Source of the DNA: JAIBJN01 sp963784175
Lineage (GTDB): Bacteria; Actinomycetota; Thermoleophilia; Gaiellales; Gaiellaceae
DNA length: 64,000 nucleotides
NCBI GenBank assembly: GCA_963784175.1
Contig: CAWAQJ010000017.1
Span: 79,919-143,918, forward strand
Direction of reading: 5' to 3'
Part shown: positions 39,142 through 49,622 of the stretch, in pieces
Numbering within the stretch: position 1 is the stretch's first letter
How the letters are laid out: every line of letters starts with the position of its first letter
Made by a program: the position numbers and the translations under genes
Notes under the pieces: model-generated
Database searches by the model: none
What the model saw: the letters and a program-made list of their open reading frames with translations, nothing else
Told to the model about the DNA's origin: nothing

Positions 39142-41324
39142 CGGCCGGTCGCGCTCGGCGCAGGCGGGCCCGGTGACTTCGGCTGGAGAGGTGAAGGCTT
39201 GACGAAGAACACCTTCGCCACGCCCGCCGGCAGCCACCAGTTCCAGCGGCCGAAGAGCGCCATGGCGCTCGGCACGAGCAGCGCGCGCACGATCGTCACG
39301 TCGATGAGGATCGCGGTCGCGAGCCCGAACCCGAACTGCTGGAGCCCGACGATCGAGCCCGCCACGAAGCCCATGAACGCAGCGAACATGATCAGGCCGG
39401 CGGCCGTGACGATGCGGCCGGTCTTCGCCAGCCCGAGCGACACCGCGCGCACGTTGTCCTGCGTCTCGTCCCACTCCTCCCGCATGCGGCTGACGAGGAA
39501 GACCTCGTAGTCCATCGAGAGACCAAAGACCATGGCGAAGACGAAGACCGGGATCCAGCCTTCGATCTGGTCGAACGAGATGAGCCCGAACCAGTCGGCC
39601 GCACCCCACTTGAAGAAGATGACGAGCAGGCCGTAGGCAGCCCCGATGGAGAGCAGGTTGAGGATGATCGCCTTCAGCGGGATCAGCAGCGACCTGAACG
39701 CCCGCAGGAGCAGGATGTAGGTCAGGAGCAGGACGCCGAGGACCAGCCACGGGAAGGCGCCGTAGGTGAGGTCGAGGAAGTCGACGCCGCTCGGCGGGCC
39801 TCCTCCGGCGAAGACGTCGACGTTGGCGGGAAAGCCGGCCGCCGGGACGATGTCGTCGCGGAGCCTGTCGACGAAGTCGAGCGCGGCCGGGACCCCGTAC
39901 TCGCTGCGGCCGGTCACCTCGATGTGGAGGTACTGCCCCGTCGAGTCGACGTTCTGCGGGCTCGCAGGGTCGAAGGACACGCGGGCGACCTCCGGATCGG
40001 CCGAGAGCCCTTCCTCGAGCCGGGCCAGCGCCGCCTGGACGTCCTCGTCCTCGAAGCCGCGCGGGCGGGCCGTGTCGATGACGATCGCCGTCGGCGCGAG
40101 CGCTCCGGCACCGAGCTCCTCGGTGACGATGTTCAGTCCGCGGATCCCCTCGAGGTCCTGCGGGATACCTTCGTTCGAGCCCGGTCCGACCTGGAGCGTG
40201 AAGACCGGCAGGGCGAGGAGCACGAGGAAGGTCGTCGTCGTAGCGGCGACGATCGCGGGGCGCTTCATGATCGTCCGCGAGAGACGCGCCCACATGTTCG
40301 ACTCGGGGTCGTCGCGGCGCTCGACGATGCGCCTGGGGACGAGCCGCACGCGGTCGAGCCTCGCCGCCAGGAAGTAGAGGAGCACCGGCAGGAGCGTCAG
40401 GGCGCAGACGACCGAGACGAGCGGGATGACGAGGCCGCCGATGCCGAAGCCGCGCATGAAGGGCAGCGGCATGAAGAGCATCAGCGCCAGGCCGATCCCG
40501 ACCGCGGATCCCGAAAAGACCACGGCGCGCCCGGCCGTCTCCATCGTTCGCACGATCGCGTCCTCTTTGGAGCCGCCCTTCTGGAGCTCCTCGCGGTAGC
40601 GGTAGACGACGAGGAGCGAGTAGTCGATCGCGATCCCGAAGCCGATGAGCATGACGAGGTTCTGGAGGTAGGTCGTCAGCTCCATGAAGTTGGCGACGAT
40701 CCAGATGATCCCCAGCGTGGTCGGGATGGCCGCGCCCGCGAAGATGAACGGCAGCAGGAACGCGAGCGTCCCGAAGACGAAGACGAGGATGAGGAGCGCG
40801 ATCGGGATCGCGATGAGCACCTCGCCGACGAAGAGGTCTTCCGCGAAGACCGGGTCGAGGTCGTGCTCGATCGCCGCCTGGCCGGAGACGTAGACCTCTG
40901 CGCCCGGGATCTCGCCGACGGCCCCGCGCATGTCGTCGGTGTGGCCCTTCGCGTCCGCCGGCTCGAGGTTGGAGACCAGCAGAGCCGTGACGACGGAGTC
41001 CGAGACGGGCTGCACCGCGGCGACCTCGGACGTCGGCAGCTCGGCGGAGGCCCTGGCGGCCGCCTCCTGCACGGGCCCGAGGAGCTGCTCGGCGGAGCCG
41101 GGCTCGCCACGCGCGACGATCGTGAACGAGCCCGTCGTCTTCTGGCCGAACTCCTCCTCGAGGATCACCTCGGCGCGGTGCGTGTCCGTCCCCGGCAGCG
41201 AGAAGCGGTTCGTCAGCAGGTCGGCGAGACCCGCCATGGCGACCAACGAGACGAGGAAGACGACCGCCCAGACCGCGGCCACGGCCCACCGGTACCGGAT
41301 CATCGCGCGCGTCCAACGCTCCAC
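39138..41324 (-). CDS. MMPL/RND-family membrane transporter
   Basis: A 728-residue transporter with 12 helices in two halves: one N-terminal helix (WAVAAVWAVVFLVSLVAMAG), an extracytoplasmic domain (about 45-180), five helices, a short cytoplasmic piece, and the same layout repeated. The family's Asp-Tyr pair in helix 4 (GFGIAIDYSLLVV) and helix 10 (FGLSMDYEVFLVSRM) marks the proton-relay site. MMPL proteins export lipids or drugs in actinobacteria. GTG 41324 (VERWTRAMIRYRW) is used because family starts look like this; TTG 41351 also opens the frame. It is convergent with the lipoprotein gene (shared CTAG). Confidence 0.9.
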   Translation of the reverse strand: MERWTRAMIRYRWAVAAVWAVVFLVSLVAMAGLADLLTNRFSLPGTDTHRAEVILEEEFGQKTTGSFTIVARGEPGSAEQLLGPVQEAAARASAELPTSEVAAVQPVSDSVVTALLVSNLEPADAKGHTDDMRGAVGEIPGAEVYVSGQAAIEHDLDPVFAEDLFVGEVLIAIPIALLILVFVFGTLAFLLPFIFAGAAIPTTLGIIWIVANFMELTTYLQNLVMLIGFGIAIDYSLLVVYRYREELQKGGSKEDAIVRTMETAGRAVVFSGSAVGIGLALMLFMPLPFMRGFGIGGLVIPLVSVVCALTLLPVLLYFLAARLDRVRLVPRRIVERRDDPESNMWARLSRTIMKRPAIVAATTTTFLVLLALPVFTLQVGPGSNEGIPQDLEGIRGLNIVTEELGAGALAPTAIVIDTARPRGFEDEDVQAALARLEEGLSADPEVARVSFDPASPQNVDSTGQYLHIEVTGRSEYGVPAALDFVDRLRDDIVPAAGFPANVDVFAGGGPPSGVDFLDLTYGAFPWLVLGVLLLTYILLLRAFRSLLIPLKAIILNLLSIGAAYGLLVIFFKWGAADWFGLISFDQIEGWIPVFVFAMVFGLSMDYEVFLVSRMREEWDETQDNVRAVSLGLAKTGRIVTAAGLIMFAAFMGFVAGSIVGLQQFGFGLATAILIDVTIVRALLVPSAMALFGRWNWWLPAGVAKVFFVKPSPLQPKSPGPPAPSATGR

Positions 41325-41360
41325 GGCGCCGAGGCTAGCCGACCCGGGCAACCGCCCGGA

Positions 41361-41489
41361 TCAGGTGCGGCGCAGCGAGCGCCGGGCCGCCTTGCGCGCC
41401 CGGACGCCGGGAGCAAGCCGCACGGCAGCGACCCAGACGTAGCCGGCAAGCGCGACTCCGGCTCCGGCGACTTTGAGCATGCGCGGCAT
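41361..41489 (-). CDS. 42-residue basic membrane protein
   Basis: ATG at 41489 to TGA at 41361. The product has a short start (MPRMLKV), one helix (AGAGVALAGYVWVAAVRLA) and a strongly basic tail (RARKAARRSLRRT). A second ATG at 41480 (MLKV) is possible. It lies between the MMPL gene and the divergent hsp20 gene, whose start is only 15 nt away, so the promoters overlap. Function is unknown; it could be a small accessory to the MMPL transporter downstream of it on the same strand. Confidence 0.5.
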   Translation of the reverse strand: MPRMLKVAGAGVALAGYVWVAAVRLAPGVRARKAARRSLRRT

Positions 41490-41504
41490 GGCTACGATTG
41501 TCGC

Positions 41505-41938
41505 ATGCCGCCACGCAGGGACATCGAACGGCTTCGAGGCGAGATGGAGGAGCTCTTCAGCGACCTCTGGTTCCACCGTCTCTCGCCGCAGCGCACGGGC
41601 TTCCGGCCGCGTGTCGACGTCTACCGAACTCAGGATCCGCCGGCCGTCCACGTCGTCGTGGAGCTCGCCGGCGTCGACCCCGACAAGGTCGACATCTCCG
41701 TCGCCGACGGCGCGCTCGTCATCTCGGGCCAGCGACAGCGGCACGCCGGCGGGGAGCGGCGCTACGAGCACATCGAGATCGACTACGGACCCTTCCAGCG
41801 CCGGCTGGCGCTGGGCGACGGGATCGACACGACCGCAGCCGAGGCGAGCTACGAGCACGGCCTGCTGACGATCGTCCTGCCCCTGCGCCAGCGGGCGAGC
41901 GGGCCGATCCGGCTGAAGGTGAACAAGGGAGACGCGCG

Positions 41939-41942
<4 letters not shown>
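41505..41942 (+). CDS. Hsp20/alpha-crystallin small heat-shock protein
   Basis: A 145-residue sHSP. The alpha-crystallin domain runs from about RPRVDVYRTQDPPAVHVV to LTIVLPLRQ, with the conserved LAGVDPDKVDISVADGALVI and a recognisable A-x-Y-x-H-G-L-L-T-I end (ASYEHGLLTIVLP). It holds unfolding proteins in oligomers. The C-terminal IPIRLK-type anchor appears as GPIRLKVN. The stop overlaps the lon start (ATGA), so chaperone and protease are translationally coupled. No CIRCE or HAIR box was recognised upstream. Confidence 0.92.
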
Positions 41943-44320
<2,378 letters not shown>

Positions 44321-44351
44321 ATAATCTCGGCGAACAGACGAAAGGACTGGC

Positions 44352-44759
44352 ATGAAAGACAAAGTGAGCGGCGCGGTCGATACCGCCCGGCCCTACGTTG
44401 AGCGGATCGCACAAGACGACGAGCTCCACGACCACGTGAAGAAGGCGTACTCCTCGGCGAAGAGCATCTACGACGAGCTCCTCGGCAACCAGGGAGCACA
44501 GGCCGTTGCCATGCGCGTCGCCAAGGACAAGGACATCCAGGACGAGCTCCGGAAGGCCGTCGAGGAGCTCCGCAAGGCCGGAGAGCGCGCGCAGGGCAAG
44601 GAGTCCCACTCCGGGCGCAACGTCACGCTCCTTCTCGTGGGCATCACGCTCGGCGTTCTCTTCAACCCGGCGACCGGCCCCGACACGCGCAAGTGGATCA
44701 AGGACAAGGTCCTCGGCCCCGAGCAGCCGTTCGAGGCGCAGTCCTCGAGCGACAACTAG
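44352..44759 (+). CDS. YtxH-like hypothetical protein with one membrane segment
   Basis: A 135-residue protein with a charged helical N-terminus (about 1-85), a short hydrophobic segment (VTLLLVGITLGVLFNP, about 92-107) and a polar C-terminus. The GITLGVLFNPATGPDTRKWI motif resembles the Gly-rich helix plus AP.SG.ETR motif of YtxH-type stress proteins. GAAAGGA lies upstream of the ATG, 31 nt after lon, so co-transcription is possible. Function is unknown. Confidence 0.7.
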   Translation: MKDKVSGAVDTARPYVERIAQDDELHDHVKKAYSSAKSIYDELLGNQGAQAVAMRVAKDKDIQDELRKAVEELRKAGERAQGKESHSGRNVTLLLVGITLGVLFNPATGPDTRKWIKDKVLGPEQPFEAQSSSDN

Positions 44760-44792
44760 AGCGCAGGCACCCCGGCGGGGCAGGCGGCGCGG

Positions 44793-46217
44793 TTAGCCGC
44801 TGAAGCCCGTTTCGGCCCCGACGATGGTCGGGCCGGGTTGCCCTTCGCCGAACAGGTCGGGCATCACGAGGTAGGACGAGAGGGAGTCGTCGCCCAGGCC
44901 GGAGAGCGCCGAGATGTCGTCGGCCTGCAAGAGCACGGCGCCGGCCTCGGGCGCCCGACCTTCCTGCGGCGTCCACCCGCCGAAGGCGACGTCGTCCAGG
45001 CGCAGCCAGGCGGTCAGGTACGGGTAGGGGTTGATCACCCCGTCGTAGCCCATCCAGAGCAACTCGAGCGGGTGGATCTCGAAGTGGAGGTGCGGGGGCG
45101 TCCCGACGGCGTCTCCGGTCGCGCCGACGAAGCCGATCACGTCCCCGGCCTTCACCTGCGCGCCCTCGCGCGCGATCGGTGAGTACGCGGAGAGGTGGGC
45201 GTAGTAGAACTCGTTCCCGGCGCCGTCACGGAGCCAGAGCCGGTTGCCGCCGACGTCGTTCCAGCCGACGAGGAAGAGCGTGCCGTCGGCGACGGCGAGG
45301 ATCGGAGCGCCGAGCGGGGCGAAGATGTCGTTGCCGTGGTGCCAGCCGGTGGTTGCCCGCGCCGCGGCGAAGTCGTCGCCGAACGACGCCTGGCCGTAGA
45401 CGGGGAAGACGTAGCCGGCCGCCGTCAGCTTGGGCTCCACGCCCTGCGGCGGGTTCTGCACGGTCGGCGGCGGCGCCGTCCCCGGGGGCGATGCCACGGG
45501 CTCACGCGGCGGTCCCTGCCCAGGCGGCTTCGTCGTCGGGGGCGGGGGCGGCGATGCAGGCGGAGGAGCGGCCTTGCGGGCGCTCGCGGCCGCCTCGGCG
45601 TAGCCGACCATGATCTCCGTGCCGGCGGGCAGGCCACCGTGCGCCGCTGTGAGGACGACGTGCAGGCCGGTCGCGAACCCGCGGAAGCCGAGCCTCGACT
45701 GGTTCTGGCGGACGACGGCCTTCTCGAGCACGACCATGTAGCCCCAGTCGCCCAGCGCGACGCGTGTGTTCGGCGCCGTCTGCACGGACGACCCGAGCGC
45801 AACCAGGTTCGACACCGACGACTCGTCGAGCGAGCCGCTTGCCCCCTTGCCCGACGCGCGCGCGGTCGAGCGGACGAAGACGGCGTCGGCCGTGATCTCC
45901 CCCCCGAAGAGCGAGACCGACTGGATGGTGGCGCTGCCGCTCGCCGTGGCGGTGCTGGAGGCGCTCGTCCTGGCGGCGGTGCTCAGCCAGCCGGCCGAGA
46001 CGGCCCCGTCGCCGTAGCTCCACCCGTTGAGCGTGGTGCCCCCGCGCGGAGGCGCGGAGACGCCGCCCGCGGTCTCTCCGGCGCCGCCGGGCAGGACGAC
46101 GCGCACGCCGAACGCGCTCGACGAGGAGGCCGGCGCACTCTGCGCGGCTGCCGATCCCCCCAGCACGAGGACGCCCAGGGCAAGGATCGTCACGTAGACG
46201 ACGCGGTGGGCCACCAT
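44793..46217 (-). CDS. Secreted M23-family peptidase
   Basis: A 474-residue exported protein: a signal peptide (VVYVTILALGVLVLGGSAAAQ), an N-terminal beta-rich domain of about 200 residues with unknown role (includes VSLFGGEITADAVFVRS), a Pro-rich linker (about 225-265), and a C-terminal LytM/M23 domain. The zinc site is seen in WHHGNDIFAPLGAPI (HxxxD) and PHLHFEIHP (HxH). M23 enzymes cut peptidoglycan cross-links. A further 80 residues follow the domain. The convergent neighbour is the YtxH-like gene, 33 nt away. Confidence 0.9.
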   Translation of the reverse strand: MVAHRVVYVTILALGVLVLGGSAAAQSAPASSSSAFGVRVVLPGGAGETAGGVSAPPRGGTTLNGWSYGDGAVSAGWLSTAARTSASSTATASGSATIQSVSLFGGEITADAVFVRSTARASGKGASGSLDESSVSNLVALGSSVQTAPNTRVALGDWGYMVVLEKAVVRQNQSRLGFRGFATGLHVVLTAAHGGLPAGTEIMVGYAEAAASARKAAPPPASPPPPPTTKPPGQGPPREPVASPPGTAPPPTVQNPPQGVEPKLTAAGYVFPVYGQASFGDDFAAARATTGWHHGNDIFAPLGAPILAVADGTLFLVGWNDVGGNRLWLRDGAGNEFYYAHLSAYSPIAREGAQVKAGDVIGFVGATGDAVGTPPHLHFEIHPLELLWMGYDGVINPYPYLTAWLRLDDVAFGGWTPQEGRAPEAGAVLLQADDISALSGLGDDSLSSYLVMPDLFGEGQPGPTIVGAETGFSG

Positions 46218-46253
46218 CGAGAGATTATCGGCAGGGACGGCCGCGCGACGAAG

Positions 46254-46637
46254 CTAGTGCCCCAAGCCGCGCGCGAACGCGCGAAAACGCTCGCGAGCGG
46301 CCTCGTCGGGCCCCACCGGCTCGGTGCCCTCGAGGCTCGAGTCGCGCGCGACCTCGTCCGCGACGGCCCTCACCTCCGCGCGCACCGCTTCCAACACCTC
46401 GGGCTCCGCGAGGAGCTGGTCGACCCAGGTTCCCTCCCCCGCGGGCGCCTCGATGTCGCGCTCCACGAAGATCCGCCCGAGGAGGATCCCCACCCGGACG
46501 TACGCGAAGGTGCGGAACGCGAGCTGGCGCCGAGGCGAGGCGGCCAGGGCAGCGATCGCCGCCTCCTCGGACTGGATCCGGTCGACGATCGCGCCGATCG
46601 GCTCATCCACGAGCGGGAAAAGAAGGTCGTCACCCAT
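46254..46637 (-). CDS. Hypothetical helical protein
   Basis: A 127-residue acidic, largely helical soluble protein (SEEAAIAALAASPRRQLAF, TWVDQLLAEPEVLEAVRAEV). No signal peptide, membrane helix or known motif is seen. It follows the TauE/SafE pair by 15 nt on the same strand and may be in their transcript. I do not recognise a family. Confidence 0.6.
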   Translation of the reverse strand: MGDDLLFPLVDEPIGAIVDRIQSEEAAIAALAASPRRQLAFRTFAYVRVGILLGRIFVERDIEAPAGEGTWVDQLLAEPEVLEAVRAEVRAVADEVARDSSLEGTEPVGPDEAARERFRAFARGLGH

Positions 46638-46652
46638 CGTGCGCCTTCAATT

Positions 46653-47027
46653 CTACGGTCGACGCGTCGACCAGACGAGCTGCGCGGCCACCACGAGCAG
46701 GAACCCGGCGAAGAGCTTGCGGAGGAGGTCCTCGTCGAGGGAGATGGCGAGCGACGCGCCTCCGTAGACGCCGAGGACGGAGACGACGCCGACGATGAGG
46801 GCCGGGCGCCAGCGGACGTTTCCCGCGTGATGCTGCTGCCAGGCCCCGAACACGACCACGGGGATGATCGCGGCGAGCGAGGTGGACTGGGCCTCGAGCT
46901 GGCCGAGACCGACGACGAACACGAGCGTCGGCACGAAGAGAATCCCGCCGCCGACGCCGAACATGCCCGAGAGGACGCCGGCCCCGAAGCCGAGCACGAG
47001 CGCGACGATGATCGTCCCGGTGCTCAT
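46653..47027 (-). CDS. Half-length TauE/SafE family membrane protein (second of pair)
   Basis: A 124-residue protein with four helices and the repeat motif FGAGVLSGMFGVGGGILFVPTL followed by LEAQSTSLAAIIP. This is one half of the usual eight-helix TauE/SafE sulfite/organosulfonate exporter. Its start overlaps the stop of the other half (ATGA, 47024-47027), so the two are likely made and assembled together. The exported anion is unknown. Confidence 0.83.
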   Translation of the reverse strand: MSTGTIIVALVLGFGAGVLSGMFGVGGGILFVPTLVFVVGLGQLEAQSTSLAAIIPVVVFGAWQQHHAGNVRWRPALIVGVVSVLGVYGGASLAISLDEDLLRKLFAGFLLVVAAQLVWSTRRP

Positions 47028-47392
47028 TCGAAGAAGAGGAGCACCGCCACCACGGCGACGAAGAATGCGAACAGGCGCGTGAGCATGCGAGACGTGACGC
47101 GGTGCTGGAGCTGGACGCCCGCCAGCGACCCGAAGAGCGCGGGGAAGCCGACGAGCGCGGCGGCGCCCCAGTCCACGTCTTCGAGCACGGCGTACGAGAT
47201 CACCCCGGCGAGTGCGGTGATGCCGATGGCGGCGAGCGACGTGGCAGTCGCCTCGCGCGTCGTGAACCCCATGAGGATCACCAGCAGCGGCACGACGAGC
47301 AATCCGCCGCCGACGCCGAACAGCGCGCTCAGGAACCCCGAGGCGACCCCGATCCCCGTGAGAACGAGGAGGGAGCGCTTGGCCGACCGCAC
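47024..47392 (-). CDS. Half-length TauE/SafE family membrane protein (first of pair)
   Basis: A 122-residue protein with the same four-helix module: GVASGFLSALFGVGGGLLVVPLL then REATATSLAAIGITALAG. It is clearly paralogous to the next gene. Full-length family proteins contain both modules in one chain with a TSL(A/G) element in each; here they are separate ORFs with a clean ATGA junction and complete starts. This looks like a natural split or pre-fusion heterodimer rather than a frameshift. Confidence 0.83.
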   Translation of the reverse strand: MRSAKRSLLVLTGIGVASGFLSALFGVGGGLLVVPLLVILMGFTTREATATSLAAIGITALAGVISYAVLEDVDWGAAALVGFPALFGSLAGVQLQHRVTSRMLTRLFAFFVAVVAVLLFFE

Positions 47393-47413
47393 GGCCCTAT
47401 CCTAAGCGGGCCG

Positions 47414-48133
47414 ATGGAGGCCGCCGCGCTCCTCGCCCCGCTCTCCAGCGCTCCCGAGCGGAGCGCGATCGTCCTCGACGTCGACGGCACCCTGGCGCCG
47501 ATCGTCTCGCGCCCCGAGCTGGCGGCCGTTCCCGACGACACCCGGACCGAGCTGGAACGGCTCGTCGGGCGCTACCTCCTCGTTGCCTGCGTCAGCGGAC
47601 GGGCCGGCACCGATGCGCGCCGCCTCGTCGGCGTGGAGGGGATCGAGTACGTCGGGAACCACGGCCTGGAGCTCGATCCCCGGGCGGCCGAGCTCGCCGG
47701 CGAGATCCGGCGCTTCCGCGAGGCCGTGGGGCTCCCCGTCGAGGACAAGGCGCTTTCCCTCTCCTACCACTACCGCGAGGCGGAGGACGAGGAGCGCGCC
47801 CGCGCCGAGCTGGAAGCCGTCGCCGTCAAGGCACGGGCGGCCGGCCTCGACGCGCGCTGGGGCCGCAAGGTGCTCGAGATCCGCCCGCCCGTCCCCGCGG
47901 ACAAGGGCACGGCCATCAGAGCGCTCCTGGAGCGGTCGGGCGCCCGGCGCGGGCTCTACGCGGGCGACGACACGACCGACCTCGACGCGTTCGTCGGGCT
48001 TGTCACCGCCGGGCTCGACCACGCGGTGCGCGTGGCGGTCACCTCCGACGAAGGGCCGGACGAGCTCACGAAGGCCGCAGACCTCGTCGTGCCCGGCCCG
48101 CCGGAGCTGGCCGGGCTCCTACGCCTCCTGTAG
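47414..48133 (+). CDS. otsB: Trehalose-6-phosphate phosphatase (OtsB)
   Basis: A 239-residue HAD-superfamily phosphatase. The nucleophile motif is VLDVDGTLAPI (two Asp), motif II is in VACVSGRAGTDARRLVG, the cap includes YVGNHGLEL, and motif IV is YAGDDTTDLDAF with the metal-binding Asp pair. It dephosphorylates trehalose-6-phosphate to trehalose, a compatible solute. No OtsA synthase gene is beside it. The ATG is used at 47414; the gene is divergent from the TauE/SafE pair with about 20 nt between starts. Confidence 0.93.
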   Translation: MEAAALLAPLSSAPERSAIVLDVDGTLAPIVSRPELAAVPDDTRTELERLVGRYLLVACVSGRAGTDARRLVGVEGIEYVGNHGLELDPRAAELAGEIRRFREAVGLPVEDKALSLSYHYREAEDEERARAELEAVAVKARAAGLDARWGRKVLEIRPPVPADKGTAIRALLERSGARRGLYAGDDTTDLDAFVGLVTAGLDHAVRVAVTSDEGPDELTKAADLVVPGPPELAGLLRLL

Positions 48134-48189
48134 GAGCTCCCAGGCGCGACGTGCGGAATGATTCCTTCCGCCAACGCGTCTTTCCCTTG

Positions 48190-49602
48190 ATGACAGACAA
48201 CTTCCACATGACCCCGGACGAGTTCCGCCGGCACGGCCGAGAGGTCGTCGACTGGGTGGCGGACTACATGGAGCGGGTCGGCGAGCTTCCGATTCCATCG
48301 GGCGTGGCACCGGGAGACATCGAGGCCAAGCTCCCGCACGCCGTGCCGGAGGAGCCGGAGCCGTTCGACGCCCTCCTGGCCGACCTGGACGACGTGGTGA
48401 TGCCGGGCATCACCCACTGGCAGTCGCCGGGCTGGTTCGCCTTGTACCCGGCGAACGTGTCGGGCCCTTCGATACTCGCGGAGCTCGCCTCGGCAGGCAT
48501 CGGTGCCGTGGGGATGCTCTGGGCCACGAGCCCCGCGCTCACCGAGGTCGAGAGTCGGGTGCTCGATTGGCTGGTCGACTTCCTGGGCCTCCCCGAAACC
48601 TGGAAGACATCCGTCGGGCCTGGAGGCGGCGTCATCCAGATGAGCACCTCCGATTCGACGCATCTCATGCACGTCGTAGCCCGCGCGCGCGCCGTGGCGG
48701 CCGGGGCGGGCACGGACCAGCTCGTTGCGTATGGATCCTCCCAGGCTCACCTGTCCGTGGAACGCGGCGCGCGGATCGCCGGCTTCCGGCACATACGCCT
48801 CGTGGACGTCGATGCGGACTACGCGATGAGCGCCGGCGCCCTGGAGGAGGCAGTCGCCAGAGATCGATCGGCCGGCCTGACGCCCGCGATCGTCACGAGC
48901 GCGATCGGGACGACCGGCACCGGAGCGATCGATCCGGTTGCGCGCATCGCGGACATCGCGAGCAGGGAGAGCATGTGGCACCACGTGGACGCTGCCTGGG
49001 CAGGGTCGGCGATGTGCCTACCCGAGCTGCGCCACCTTCAGGCTGGGTCGGAGCGCGCCGACTCGTACACGTTCAACCCTCACAAGTGGATGTTCACGAA
49101 CTTCGATTGCAACGTCCTCTGGGTCGCCGATCGGGAGCCGCTCATCTCGACGCTGAGCATCCTCCCGCCGTACCTCCGGAACGAGGCCAGCGACTCGGGC
49201 GCCGTCATCGACTACCGCGACTGGCACGTTCCTCTCGGCCGCCGATTCCGCGCCCTGAAGCTCTGGTGGGTCCTTCGACACTACGGAGCACGCGGGATTC
49301 GGCATCACATCGCCGAGCACATCCGCCTTGCGGCGGACCTTGCGCAGCGTGTGGACGACGAGCCCGCCCTGGAGCGCGTCGCGCCCGCGCCCCTGGCGCT
49401 CGTCTGCTTCGCGCACCGCGACGGGAACGACGCTACCGACGCACTCGCGGCGGTCATCAACGCCGACCAGAGCGTCTACGTCACGCCGTCCCAGGTGGGC
49501 GACCGGCACTTCATCCGCGTGGCGGTCGGGCAGACCTGGACGACCGCTCGGGACGTGGATCGCTTGTGGGAGATCGTGAGCGCCCACGTGCGTCGTTCGT
49601 AG
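48190..49602 (+). CDS. PLP-dependent group II amino acid decarboxylase
   Basis: A decarboxylase of the aromatic-L-amino-acid / tyrosine decarboxylase type, about 470 residues. It has DEFRRHGREVVDWVADYM, HWQSPGWFALYPANVSGPSI, TSDSTHLM, AIGTTGTGAIDPVARIADIA, HVDAAWAGSAMCLPELRH and the PLP-lysine in FNPHKWMFTNFDCN. The preferred substrate (Tyr, Trp, Phe, Dopa) cannot be told. ATG 48190 is used; the frame opens at GTG 48151, and another ATG lies at 48208. Codon choice is slightly less GC-biased than its neighbours, so acquisition is possible but not shown. Confidence 0.88.
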   Translation: MTDNFHMTPDEFRRHGREVVDWVADYMERVGELPIPSGVAPGDIEAKLPHAVPEEPEPFDALLADLDDVVMPGITHWQSPGWFALYPANVSGPSILAELASAGIGAVGMLWATSPALTEVESRVLDWLVDFLGLPETWKTSVGPGGGVIQMSTSDSTHLMHVVARARAVAAGAGTDQLVAYGSSQAHLSVERGARIAGFRHIRLVDVDADYAMSAGALEEAVARDRSAGLTPAIVTSAIGTTGTGAIDPVARIADIASRESMWHHVDAAWAGSAMCLPELRHLQAGSERADSYTFNPHKWMFTNFDCNVLWVADREPLISTLSILPPYLRNEASDSGAVIDYRDWHVPLGRRFRALKLWWVLRHYGARGIRHHIAEHIRLAADLAQRVDDEPALERVAPAPLALVCFAHRDGNDATDALAAVINADQSVYVTPSQVGDRHFIRVAVGQTWTTARDVDRLWEIVSAHVRRS

Positions 49603-49622
49603 ACCAGCCGCGCGGAAGGCGC

